A program made the position numbers and the translations under genes. Below are positions 1 to 9,860 of a stretch of DNA of 64,000 bases, piece by piece. The stretch's first letter is position 1, and each line of letters begins with the position of its first letter. Where the stretch lies: positions 42,216,001-42,280,000 of the forward strand of contig NC_134147.1 of the NCBI RefSeq assembly GCF_033958435.1. The letters are read 5' to 3'. The stretch comes from Carettochelys insculpta (Eukaryota; Chordata; Testudines; Carettochelyidae). The notes beneath the pieces were generated by a model. It searched no databases, was not told the DNA's origin, and saw nothing but the letters and a program-made list of their open reading frames with translations.

Positions 1-1029
1 GAATACATCATGATCACAATCGTGCAGGATGAAAAGTGGCTGGATTCCACAGGCAAATGTCTCTTTTATTACTATGTGGAAGTCCTCAGAAGACAGCAAA
101 AACAAGATCTTCCCAGGGTGTGATTTTCAAGAATTAAATACTGCCTAGGAGAATTTTGCTTTCCCTTGGAACTGAGATACCAGATCCTCAGCTGGTGTAA
201 ATCAGATCATCTCCATGGAACCCAAAGGATCTATGCTGGTTTAAATGCAGAGAACCTGGCTCAAAATACCTGCCACCTATATTTGATTCCTTCCATATGA
301 AGAATTGGGAATATACACTTTGACAATGGCTATTCCCAGCAGAGGTCTTCTTGCTGGATAGAAATTATTTACACTTTTAATTAATTTAGGCACACCATTG
401 ATACTGAGTAACTGAAACTGTAATCCAGTTACATGTGCAAATTCCTGGAGGTTTATGTGTTACAGTAAATGGAATGTGTGCCAAGCCGCTTGTTTGTGTA
501 ATAATCATGACACCGCTTTGCCCCGTGGTTCATAAGACTGCTGGTATTTGCGTGTTTGATCTTCTGTGTGTTGGAATTCATGTGAATTAAAAACAGGAGA
601 CATGTTTGACAATGGGAAAAACAGAGTTTAAGAGCATTCATTCAAATTTCAGCCAAATCTTTAGTTTGATCCTGTCTGAACCCCTTATTTTTATTAGGCA
701 TGAATACTCCCACAATTTTTGTTCATGTAAGATTAGGGAAACAGTTCTTCTCTAAATGCTTCTTCTAAAAGGGAATGGATGTTTATCCGTTGACTTCAAT
801 GGCTTCAGATCAACTCCCCTCCCCCATGAATAGCCGGATTGGCATGCAAATCCAAGATATTAATGCACACCCCAAAGCATTCATCATTTGCTGCTTGTTA
901 TTCATATTCAGCAATTTATTAAAACAAGATTTAGTCTTCAGACAGGAAGTAGAACTGATACCTATGGCTGAGATGAGCAATCACACTACAAATAGCAAAT
1001 ATAGGCTGAAATTGGGTCTTTGTCCATGA
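1..1029. other. Unrecognised AT-rich non-coding DNA
   Basis: I see no gene, RNA gene or repeat that I can name here. The open frames are short, and none shows a domain, a signal peptide with a continuing reading frame, or convincing splice borders. Confidence 0.5.
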
Positions 1030-1126
1030 AAGCGTGTGCATCAATAAATCTGTTAGTCTATAAGGTGCCACAGGACTTCTTGTTGTTTTTGAAGAAACAG
1101 ACTAACATGGCTACCCCTCTCATACC
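1030..1126 (+). repeat. Penelope-like element tail, truncated
   Basis: The block contains 'GTTAGTCTATAAGGTGCCAC', then a 'CAGGACTTCTTGTTG' core, then 'CAGACTAACATGGCTAC'. The same string occurs at 2531-2618, 60960-61070 and, diverged, at 43740-43825, where it is the 3' end of an element with PLE coding remnants. I therefore read it as a 5'-truncated PLE copy. The assignment is by shared tail; no coding sequence is left. Confidence 0.6.
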
Positions 1127-1435
1127 TCTCTAATACGGAACTTTCTGATCTGGCAACATCCATAATCCAGCATGATTTTAGTAAAATGGATGACCAATTA
1201 TCATAGCTGTGACCAAGATTCCCGTATTTCCATGAAGTTTGTTTACAGCCACCAGTCCTGACTCAGTGTTCTGTGCTGTTATTTAGCCATAATTTATCCT
1301 TCCATGTCTTCTAAAAGCCCAATAAGCAGACAAAGTATTGGTTATGCTGCTAGACCACACTGACCTCCTGTGGTCTGAAAAATTGTCTCACCTGGAATTG
1401 GTCAGGTCCTGAGGGTGCCAGATCAACCTTCAATT
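1127..1435 (-). repeat. Tigger-like non-autonomous DNA element, ends damaged
   Basis: The body matches the copies at 4837-5130 and 37414-41014. Shared blocks include 'GTTCTGTGCTGTTATTTAGC', 'CCAATAAGCAG', 'CTCCTGTGGTCTG' and 'GGTCCTGAGGGTGCCAGAT'. The terminal inverted repeat 'CAGGTTGAACCTCTC' is eroded at both ends here. The family name is inferred from the TA duplications and CAG ends of better copies. Orientation is arbitrary. Confidence 0.5.
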
Positions 1436-2396
1436 CTAGCACTTTAAAATTAAATGTTTTCTTGTATGTTCCATTGGATACCTGCAAATAACAGATATAC
1501 TTACAAGAGTCAGAAGTGGTTTGTGTATACAGAAAAGGACCAAATTAATTATTCACCCATCACTCCATAACACAGTAACTAGTAGGTGTCAGTTACTTAC
1601 ATTGATAAGGAAAGCTCCTCAGAAAAGGTCTGTAGGACTCAGAAATCAAATGATTCATTTAAAGATTCGCTCAACAGATGAGTACAGCTGAGCAAATAAT
1701 GCACAATGAATACAGGGACAGTGAGATATTTGCTAGGGTGGGGTAAAAGTAGAGTTAAGGCATAGATAACTTGCTGGTTCTTAGAAGTTTACACTTAGAA
1801 TGGAAAACATTTCATGAATGGAATGGAATTTTTTTCCACCACTACCAGTCCAAAACTTTAGTGCCTTTTCTTGAGCCACAAGCATGCCTCTTTTGCATTC
1901 ACTTTATGAAAATACTTTAGCCATTTAATTTCACTGATAATAAAAAGGATCTGGAGAATACAAATTTAAAAATCACACATGGGTGTTTTGACAGATGTGG
2001 AATTTTCCATCAGCCCATGCAAATATCCCCATGATTTACACATTTATCCTTTCATGGGACAGAAAAAATGCCAAATGACTTCACAATGGTCATGATTAAA
2101 CACCACATCATGCACAATGAACATCTCTGAGCAATCAACAAGAGTAAAATACTTGGGGATGGGAGGGATTAGAAAATACATTAAAAAAACAAACGCACAT
2201 CAGGAAGTTGTGACTGGCTTGTGGATATTCTATAGATGAATTATTCATTGTGTATTATTTTCTCAGCTGTACTCTCCCTTTGAGCTATTCAGGCCCGGAG
2301 CTACTTTGATCCTATCAGGTCCTTCAGTGAAGCTATACCTGTTTATGGCAACTGAGGCCCCACTGTGTGAAGGTGGCATTTGAAAGGAGATTCGCT
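1436..2396. other. No recognised feature
   Basis: AT-rich sequence with no supported gene or named repeat. Confidence 0.5.
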
Positions 2397-2406
2397 GAAT
2401 TAGCTG

Positions 2407-2618
2407 TATCAGCGGGGTAGCCCAGTTAGTCTCTATCTTCAAAACCAACAAGAAGTCCTGTGGCATCTTATAGGCTTACAGGTATTTTGTAATAAGCTTT
2501 CGTGGGCACAGACCCACTTTGTCAGATGCATCAGATGAAGCAGATCTTTGCCCACCAAAGCTTATGCTCCAAAATACCTGTTAGCCTATAAGGTACCACA
2601 GGACTTCTTGTTGTTTTT
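2407..2618. mobile_element. Palindromic head-to-head Penelope-like tail with TSD
   Basis: A PLE tail on the minus strand (2407 to about 2530) meets one on the plus strand (about 2531-2618). The arms pair through 'AAGAAGTCCTGTGGCA' on the left and 'CCACAGGACTTCTTG' on the right. The whole unit is bounded by a perfect 10-bp direct repeat, GAATTAGCTG, at 2397-2406 and 2619-2628. The duplication shows that the palindrome entered as one insertion and not as two neighbouring events. Inverted, 5'-truncated ends are a known habit of Penelope elements; assigning this repeat to them rests on the shared tail at 41396-43825. Confidence 0.75.
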
Positions 2619-2796
2619 GAATTAGCTGCATACTACACCTGGAGATAGTTTTGGATTTGGGCATAAATTGCCAGGGCTTGTTTGGAGGCTGATCCTGAGC
2701 AGTGCTGAGCAAAGCCCTCCTTCCTTTTCCCCTCCCTGCTCAGCATCCTTCATGATTAGGTACATTACTCACAGCTGAAGTCCATGCTGTAGTGGT

Positions 2797-2945
2797 ACAG
2801 GTTGAACCTCTCTAATCTGGCACTCATTTGTCCAGCAACCTCTGTAATTCCGCATGATTTTAGTTAGCCAGACGACCTCTTATGGGTGTTGCCTAGTGTC
2901 CCATGTCCCAGAAAGTTTGTTACAGCCGCCAGTCCCTGGAGTGTC
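2797..2945 (+). repeat. Tigger-like element, one end only
   Basis: Starts with 'TACAGGTTGAACCTCTCTAA' and continues with 'TCTGGCACTCATTTGTCC' and 'GATTTTAGTTAGCCAGAC', matching the start of the copy at 4837-5130. It stops near 'GCCAGTCCCTGG'. The second terminal repeat is absent. Confidence 0.6.
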
Positions 2946-3124
2946 CCCACCCCCATCAAAAATAATTGCCCACCCCATTCTATGGTAACCTTTGTCACTT
3001 AGATTCCAACATGTATTGGCTTTATATTATTCAATCTGGGTATGGTTTCATTGGAGCCACCACCTCACTTTATACTATACTTGCTCTATAAATGAGTCCA
3101 AATCAGAACTAGGCATCTGAAATA

Positions 3125-3462
3125 TTCACATCTGGATATTGTGTCACCTCTGAATATTGTGTCCAGTTTTGGGCCCCCCAGTATAAAAAAGATGTGGATT
3201 TGCTGGAGCAGGTTCAGCAAAGGGCAACAAAAATGATTTAGGGGCTGGAGCACAAGACCTATGAGGATAGGCTGAGGGATTTGGGCTTGTTTAGTTTACA
3301 GAAGAGAAGACTTAGAGTTGATTTAATAGCAGCCTTCAACTTCCTGAAGGGGAGCTCTAAAAAGGAGGGTGAGAAACTGTTCTCAGTGGTGTCAGATGGC
3401 AGAACAAGGAGTAATGGTCTGACGTTGAAGAGGGAGAGGTTAGGTGTAGGTTAGATATTAGG
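3125..3462 (+). repeat. CR1 LINE 3'-end fragment
   Basis: Carries typical CR1 ORF2-to-3' sequence on the plus strand: 'GTGTCCAGTTTTGGGCCCC', 'CAGCAAAGGGCAACAAAAAT', 'ACCTATGAGGATAGGCTGAG' and 'TAGCAGCCTTCAACTTCCTG'. It breaks at about 3462 where Harbinger copy C begins, and the usual CR1 tail does not resume after copy C. The element is 5'-truncated, as most CR1 copies are. Recognition is from knowledge of the amniote CR1 consensus. Confidence 0.85.
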
Positions 3463-4770
3463 TTGCACACACTGGCAGAGCACGTGCTGGGGAGAAGAGC
3501 CGGAGACCATGCCCGCTCACACCCTCTTCGAGGACGATGTCCTCTCCACCTTGGCCAGCCTGCTGGCCATGCTGGTAACCCCCTGCTGTTCCAGTGACGC
3601 AGCCGGGTCACCTGCACAGGACCCAGCCTGAAGGGCCTGGCCACAGCCCTGCTGCCCCTCCCCCACCCCCCACTCCCCATCTGGTGCTGGTGGGCCTTTG
3701 CCACCAGCAGCAAGCGGTGGGACCAGGTGGTGCTGAAGGACTGGGACAATGAGCGGTGGCTGAGGAACTTCAGAATGACCCGCCAGACATTCGAGGTCCT
3801 CTACCACTGGCTTGCCCCAGTCCTCCAGCACTGGGACACCCAGATACGGCCAGGACTTCCAGTTTGGAAAAGGGTGGTCATCACACTATTGAGGCTGGCC
3901 ACCCCTGACAGCCACCGGTCCATTGGCCACCAGTGCAGAGTCAGCAAGGTCACCGCTGGAGCGGTGCTGATCAGTCCCCACCACAGACCCAACCTGGGAA
4001 GAGGGCTCCTGGCAGGGAGGGGAACGTGGGAAGGGGGCTACTGGTAGGTAGGGGGCAGGGGGAAGAGGGCCACTGACAGGGAGGGAGCAGGGGGAAGGGG
4101 GCCTCCCAGTCAGGCATTCATGGACGTGCCTTCCTTCCACCCCTGGCAGGTCATCCAAGCCATCAACACCATGCTCCTGTGGTGCGTCATCACCTTGGGG
4201 GACCTGGACGCCAACCTCACTGGGTTCATGGACCTGGGCTTCCCCAATAGCTTTGGACCCCTGAACAGGACACGTGGTGATCCGGGCTCCAGACCACAGT
4301 AGGGGTGCCTACATTAACAAGAAAGGCTACCACTCAGTGGTACTCCATGCCCTGGTGGACGTGGGGGGCCATTTCCTGGGTGTGTGCGTAAGGTGGCCAG
4401 GCAGGGCCTACGATGCCCGGGTGTTCCAGATTTCATGGCTGGGATGCCCAATGCAGGAGGGCACAAAAGTCTGCCTTGCCTGGGCTGGCCAGACTGTCTC
4501 CTTCCTCCGGGGGCAGGGGGTGCATGTCCTTGGCAGACCCCTTACTTCAAAGTGCAGAATGTCTACACACACTCTACTTTGCATTTGAACTTCCAAGTAG
4601 GGCACTAATCCATTCCCAGGAATGGAGCAGTGACTTCAAAGTTAGCCTCCCTTACTTCAAAGTTAACTTTAAAGTAAGGAAAAGTGTGTGTAGACGCTCG
4701 GCAGGCTACTTCGAAGTAGCCCCTTACTTTGAAGTTAACTTCAAAGTAAGTTTATAGTGTGGACACAGCC
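3463..4770 (+). mobile_element. Harbinger-type DNA transposon, copy C (left end lost)
   Basis: GC-rich block holding a decayed Harbinger transposase on the plus strand, followed by about 270 bp of subterminal sequence dense in 'CTTCAAAGT' and 'TTCGAAGTAG' motifs, ending 'GTGTGGACACAGCC'. That end matches the terminal repeat of the other members (reverse complement near 'GGCTGTGTCTACAC'). The left side joins the CR1 fragment directly, with no terminal repeat, no Myb-like gene and no matching 3-bp flank. The copy is therefore a truncated, immobile remnant. Confidence 0.75.
3513..4480 (+). pseudogene. Harbinger-type DDE transposase, decayed (copy C)
   Basis: A cut-and-paste transposase relic. 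The N-terminal part reads 'HTLFEDDVLSTLA' near 3519 (in copy B, 'LLFEEDVLSSW') and 'DNERWLRNFRMTRQTFEVL' near 3745. A probable intron follows, with its acceptor in 'CCACCCCTGGCAG' at 4148. The next exon gives 'VIQAINTMLLW' and 'GLGFPNSFG'-like sequence, then 'NKKGYHSVV' and 'AYDARVF'. Lesions: the first catalytic Asp of the 'LDGTH' motif reads Asn ('LNRT', 4261-4272), a frameshift follows directly, and sequence past the second Asp, including the catalytic Glu, is missing. The second Asp is still visible in 'YDARVF'. The donor site is eroded. This cannot encode an active enzyme. Confidence 0.75.
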
Positions 4771-4836
4771 TGACACTTTGGCCCTTGACTCAGTTAGGCA
4801 TTGCAACATCAACTGCAGCGCTGTCTACATGTTGTA

Positions 4837-5130
4837 CAGGTTGATCCTCTCTTATCCAGAATAATTTTAGTTAGTCAGATAACCTCTTAGCATGGGTGTG
4901 GCCAGGTTTCCCACAGTCCTATAGAGTTTATTTTATAGCCACCAGCCCTGGCACCCAGTATTCTGTGCTGTTATTTAGCTGTAATTAACCCCAAAAGTCT
5001 TCTAAGAGCCCAGTAAGCAGTGCAAGTGTTGGTAATATGTTAGACAATACTGAACTCCCATAGTCCAACAAATTCTCTCGTCCAGCATTGGTCAGTTCCT
5101 GAGGGTGCCATATGAGAGAGGTTCAGCCTA
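4837..5130 (-). mobile_element. Tigger-like non-autonomous element, near full length
   Basis: About 294 bp between TA dinucleotides (4835-4836 and 5131-5132). The left end is 'CAGGTTGATCCTCTCTTATC' and the right end reads 'GAGAGAGGTTCAGCCTA', giving imperfect inverted repeats of about 20 bp. The interior matches 1127-1435 and 37414-41014. TA duplication plus CAG termini point to the Tc1/mariner-pogo (Tigger) group. There is no coding capacity. Confidence 0.7.
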
Positions 5131-5132
5131 TA

Positions 5133-5430
5133 TCTTTACAAATCTGAGCTGAAAAGGATTGAAGTTTCCTGATAATAATTATGGTCCCTGTAATCTCAAA
5201 GGAAATATATAGCCCCAGTCCACCAAAGCACTTGTGTGTGTGCTTAACTTTGGCCATGTGACTCATTCTGTAGTCTGAGGACCACGTGCTTACAGGGAAG
5301 CCCTATGTTAAGTACTTTGGGTGGATTGAGGCTTGTAGGTAAACTGAAATATTACAGGATAAGCAACTCTCATCATGGGCAAGCTCAGGGAGATGTTTTA
5401 AAACCTGACCTCTGAGATTTCTTACTTCTC
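5133..5430. other. No recognised feature
   Basis: Short interval after the Tigger-like element with no supported feature. Confidence 0.5.
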
Positions 5431-6157
5431 TCTGGAGCAAACAGTTTTTGCTGATGAGTTTTTGAACATCACAAAACAGGGCTGCGTATCCAAACGTGAG
5501 AGGGCAGTGGGTTGCTGTATTTGGTGGCATATGGCATGCACATCACCTGAGTGAAAAGCACGTCACACCTCTGCTTCTTAGCTCTGGCCTGGGAGCCAAG
5601 CTGTTCCATTCTTCTCGCAACAGCTAGAAACGTAGGAAGCTCTGCTGAATAAAAATCAGGCACTTCGGGGGCTCTCTCTGCACAAAGGACAGAGCCATCT
5701 AATCTCAGGCAGGGAGCATAGCTAAGAGCCCCAGCCATAAGGTTATATTTCAGAGACTCGCATCAGTATGTAGTGTCAGGTAATCATGAAACATGTGCGT
5801 GCACCTGGCTGTGTGATCCAAACTCCTTCCTTTGCTTTGCATGCAAATGTAGCTTTTTTCCAGCTGGCATGCATGTACAACCACAGATTTTGTACACACT
5901 TGTTCGGAGCCTGCTCTGCACACGCAGCCTTCCACGTCTGCTTCCTTTGCCTCAGACATGGATCTTAAATCCTGATTTTCCTTAGCAAAGAATCTGGGAG
6001 TGTGAACATTGGTGGCACTCTTCATAATTTCAATTTTCGGAATCTTGAAATGCACCGTGGTCTCTGTGGGCAGACAGCTGCAAACACAGAGTATTGTGCT
6101 GAAGACTAACAAAAAAACCAAGACATAACCTTGTCCTTCATATACTCTGAGGATCAA
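5431..6157 (-). other. Possible host exons, unproven
   Basis: Three neighbouring minus-strand open stretches stand out slightly from background. The segment 5750-6157 opens with a hydrophobic run ('YVLVFLLVFSTILCVCSC') that could be a signal peptide. The segment 5547-5677 lies between a plausible acceptor ('CTTTGTGCAG') and donor ('CAG|GTGATG') and reads 'VPDFYSAELPTFLAVARRME', then a basic stretch. A third, near 5431-5482, reads 'DVQKLISKNCLLQRE' before 'GTAAGA'. I recognise no protein family, and the gap between the last two (about 65 bp) is very short for a vertebrate intron. Chance open frames are the simpler reading. Confidence 0.15.
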
Positions 6158-7424
6158 GGTATAAGATAAAAAAGATGCAGGCCCAGATAGTGACTAATTA
6201 CTAAAACAGCTCCTGCCCATGCAACATCCATAATTTAACTAAAGCAATTAGTAATATCTTTCTAAGCTCTTTTTCTCGCCCCCCAAGTATGATGCCAACT
6301 GTAACAAGCAGTGGGTCCAAAAGTCTCTTCCCCCAAAGTACTATTTGCAAGTTGCACAGCACTTTACAATCCGAATTTCATTAACCTCTTCAGAGTTCCA
6401 ATTCACCAAATGGTGGAGGTAACAAATGTTCATCTGTCGCATTTCAAATCATGCCACCTATTCTCCAAACCAATCTTCTCAATATCCCTTCAGCAATTCT
6501 CAGAGTGAACACATAATTGTAAAATACAGTGTGTGTTAGCAGGAGGGAAATAAACCCAGAACAAATGACACAGCTTTCAAATGTAACCAGGAAAACAAAA
6601 ATATCTCCTCCAATTGCCCATTTTTTCAAAGTGATGTATGTGGATACTGCTGTTCCCTGATAGGTTAACTAAACCTATCAAAAAATTGAAGCCGACACAG
6701 ACTGAGTCTAACAGGCTCCTGTTATAGCTTTCTTCTCGAGGAAAGCTTGATTTACAGTATAGGAGGTCAGTGGTTAAACAGTGAGTCACATATCACTAAC
6801 TCACTACGCACCACATGGGTTTGCTTTTCATATATTTGTGCCATAGCATAATCAGAGCTTTCAACACCGAAAACATGCTGCCCCCTTTGTTAACGCTTTC
6901 AAATTTGAAAAGTCATCAGTGGGAGGTTACACATAAAATTGCTCGGCCTTATTCTTTTCATGCAGTGGAACAAAAAAAAAAAGAAAGAAAGCTTTCTGCT
7001 ACCATGGGGGACGGCAGGGGGTGAGGGGAGCTAGCTTTTCAAGCACAATGACAGAGCCAATCCAAGGCATTTTTAAACAATAGTTTGACAATTGCTAATC
7101 ACGAGAGGTGCAGAAATGGCATGACTTAAGATGAAAAGCATTAAGCTGTATTTTTTCATTTACCTCACCTGCAAAGGGTATATGAACTGCAGTATCATAC
7201 TGACCACATTACTCTAGATTTTTAGCTCAACAAGTTCAGACCCATCTAGTAGGTATGAAGGGAATATAGGAGGCCTGCCCCAAATGTTTGGGTAAAACTG
7301 GGTTCACTTGTGACTTCTTCATATGTAGACCAAAATTGGCAATCATGGCATTCATATGAAAAAAACTATCTCCATTCTCAGGTATCCATCCCTCATGCAT
7401 GCACTATGCCTATATTCTGTGTTG
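6158..7424. other. No recognised feature
   Basis: AT-rich DNA without a supported gene. The open frames here are short and unrelated to anything I can name. Confidence 0.5.
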
Positions 7425-7985
7425 TGACAGGGTCAGGCCAGAGGGCTAGCCTACAAGGGGAGAGAAGAAGCTCTCAAAAGCACAAAGGGCCCTGGCTAAT
7501 CAGGTTATCCCAGGCAGAGTGGGAGCAGTGGGCAAAAGGCTGTTATAAATCAATGAGGGCCAGCTGGTCCCACTTGCAGCTGCCACAGGCTTTGTAAAAA
7601 GTCCCCCCGCCACCCCGCCCCCACCGCATCCTCCAGTAGGAAAGAGATAAAGAAAGAGTTAGAGAGTTACTAAGCAGAACACCACCAATATGAGAGACAG
7701 CAGGGGAGGTGAAAAGCTCCCACAAGAAGTGTTTGGGCTCCCTGCTCCTGATAACCTCAGAACTCAACCAGTGGTGGGGAAAGCCTGTTTACTCATCCCT
7801 GGTGGACCAGGGGCTTCTAACAGCTGCCCTTTGAGCTAAGGGACAGAAGCCCTAACCCCAGCATGGGAGCACAGAACCTGTGCCTCAGGATCCAAATCTT
7901 TGATGGGACTGCAGACAGAACAGATATCTGGGGCCCAGGAGTGGTACTGCCCTTGCTACCATGTCTAATTGTGAGTTTCACTGAC
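7425..7985. repeat. LTR-like interspersed repeat (first copy)
   Basis: Begins 'TGTGACAGGGTCAGGCCAGA' and shares ordered blocks with 17240-17850: 'GCAGAGTGGGAGCAG', then 'ATCAATGAGGGCCAGCTGGT', then 'TCTGGGGCCCAGGAG'. The blocks keep their order but the spacing differs. The sequence resembles a long-terminal-repeat or composite family common in turtles. No retroviral coding sequence flanks it here, so a solo LTR or similar remnant is the most I would infer. Confidence 0.4.
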
Positions 7986-9644
7986 CTGAATATAGAAGTC
8001 ATATTTTGAAACTTAAAGATGATGAATGACAAGTCTAAATTCACATTGCTGTGTTCAAGACACTGTGTTCAAGACACACCAGTGGTACCCACAGCAACAT
8101 GTTTCTGCCTGCAGCGACCTATGAGTCGAAAATATTCTCAAACTGTTCCACAGTTGGCATCATTTCTTATCACAAAGTGTCTCACAGACCACCTGGCTTC
8201 CATCCCCAAATTGCCTGGGCCACCCTGCCATCCCAGTTGGAGATAAGATACATTAGAATGTCCTTGCAGAAACTTCAGTAATCACTTACATAAAAAGGCC
8301 TGTTAGGGAAGAGTTTAATGCATTTTAACCATCTTTAATTCAGTTTCGCAGCTGGAGAAAAGGAGGAGGTGTGAGCTTCATGTGATCTCCAAGTTCTTCA
8401 TAGACTACAAATTTTTAGCTAATGTGGACAGAAAAAATTGTATACCTTTCTGTATTCTGCCAAGCTAAGAAAAGGGGTATGGTGCCCATACTTAGTTCCA
8501 ATACATGTAAGAGAGGTAACTAGGTTTCTGCACCTGTTTATCTGCCTAGGGCCAAGTACAATAAGTATCTAGGTAACAGATCTTTATATGACTGAACTAA
8601 TTGTAGTATTTTTTTATCTAGCTGTGTTAGAAGTATGTAAGTAGCAACTGTGCTTGCAGGGGTACTTAAAAAGAAGAGGTGGACAGGAAAAGGCATTGAG
8701 TTGTATTAGTGGCATTGTTTTAAAAGTTTGGTATTTTAAAATGCAGTTGGCAGTGGTCATGTCCATTCCTCCTAAGCTTCAGCTGAAAATTGCTTCTCTA
8801 AATGCCAACTGAAGGAGGAAATTTCCATTCATAGAAACTTTACTTTTAACTCAAGAACTGAAACAGAAGAAAATGATACTTCAGAAAGAGCTCTCAGAAG
8901 ACTCACAGAGTATTCTGTCTTCTGTACATTGTAATTTAATAACCAGTGGTGGCTAACCTCCCAGATCCAACTGAGATGGTCTTTCAAGATATGGGGTGAT
9001 GGTGCCAAGAACATTAAGCCAGGTGCTGTCAAATATCAAATATCTACACCTCTTGCTGGGAAACAATAAAGGCTACTATTGCTCTGACAATGCCAGAAGG
9101 AACAGCTTTCCAACTGTCTAGATGGCAGAATGTATGAAATGTTTGACAGTGACGAATATGTGTTTGTAACATTGCTCGATCAAAACTTTGAAAAGAAAAT
9201 GGAAACTATATTAGCTAAACACCTACGCATCATGATAATTTGAAAGAAGGAATAATAGCCCTTATCTAGATATTTATGAGTCTGCTGCTTGGTCATGTAT
9301 AGCTTTCTATTTTCTAGGAGTCATCTAGACAGATTAAAAGTGAACTTCTACAATTATGTAAGCACCTTTTATTCTGGACAATAGATTGTCTAGATTTCCC
9401 TGCTGTCACCCAGGGAAGATTTTCTGCATTAGAGATAATGTACAATCTTCGTAAAGAAAATTAAAGTACAGTTCAAGATGGAAAACGACCATATGAAAAT
9501 ACCATAGGATAATTGTTGACTCCTGTGACAGAAGTAGGTTTTAATTGCTCTGAGCCCATCAGGACTAGGACAGCAAGAGGTGGAGGCCATTCCATCCTCT
9601 TCATCATTGATAAAACAGTTTATTAAGCTCTACAGAGAAAAGGT
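7986..9644. other. No recognised feature
   Basis: AT-rich sequence, no supported gene or named repeat. Confidence 0.5.
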
Positions 9645-9860
9645 GGGTGAGGTGGCTTTCATTGGTCCAGCTTCTGTAGGTCAGAGACAACTTTTAAAGC
9701 TACACAAAAATGTTCTTCGGGTCTTGGAAAAATACTAATACCTCAGACCTGATGAAGAGCTCTGTGTAGTACAATAGCTAGTCTCTCTCCTCAACCAAAG
9801 TTGGTCCAATACAAGATATTACCTCATCCACCCTGTCTCTCTAATATCCATGACTACAAC
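9645..9860 (+). repeat. Penelope-like tail of a second subfamily
   Basis: Contains 'CATTGGTCCAGCTTCTGTAG', 'CAGACCTGATGAAGAGCTCT', 'CAAAGTTGGTCCAATACAAG' and 'TACCTCATCCACCCTGTCTC'. I recognise it as a widespread turtle repeat. Its layout, with a 'CTGATGAAG' segment followed by a conserved tail, parallels the PLE tails elsewhere in the window. No coding part remains. Confidence 0.55.
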
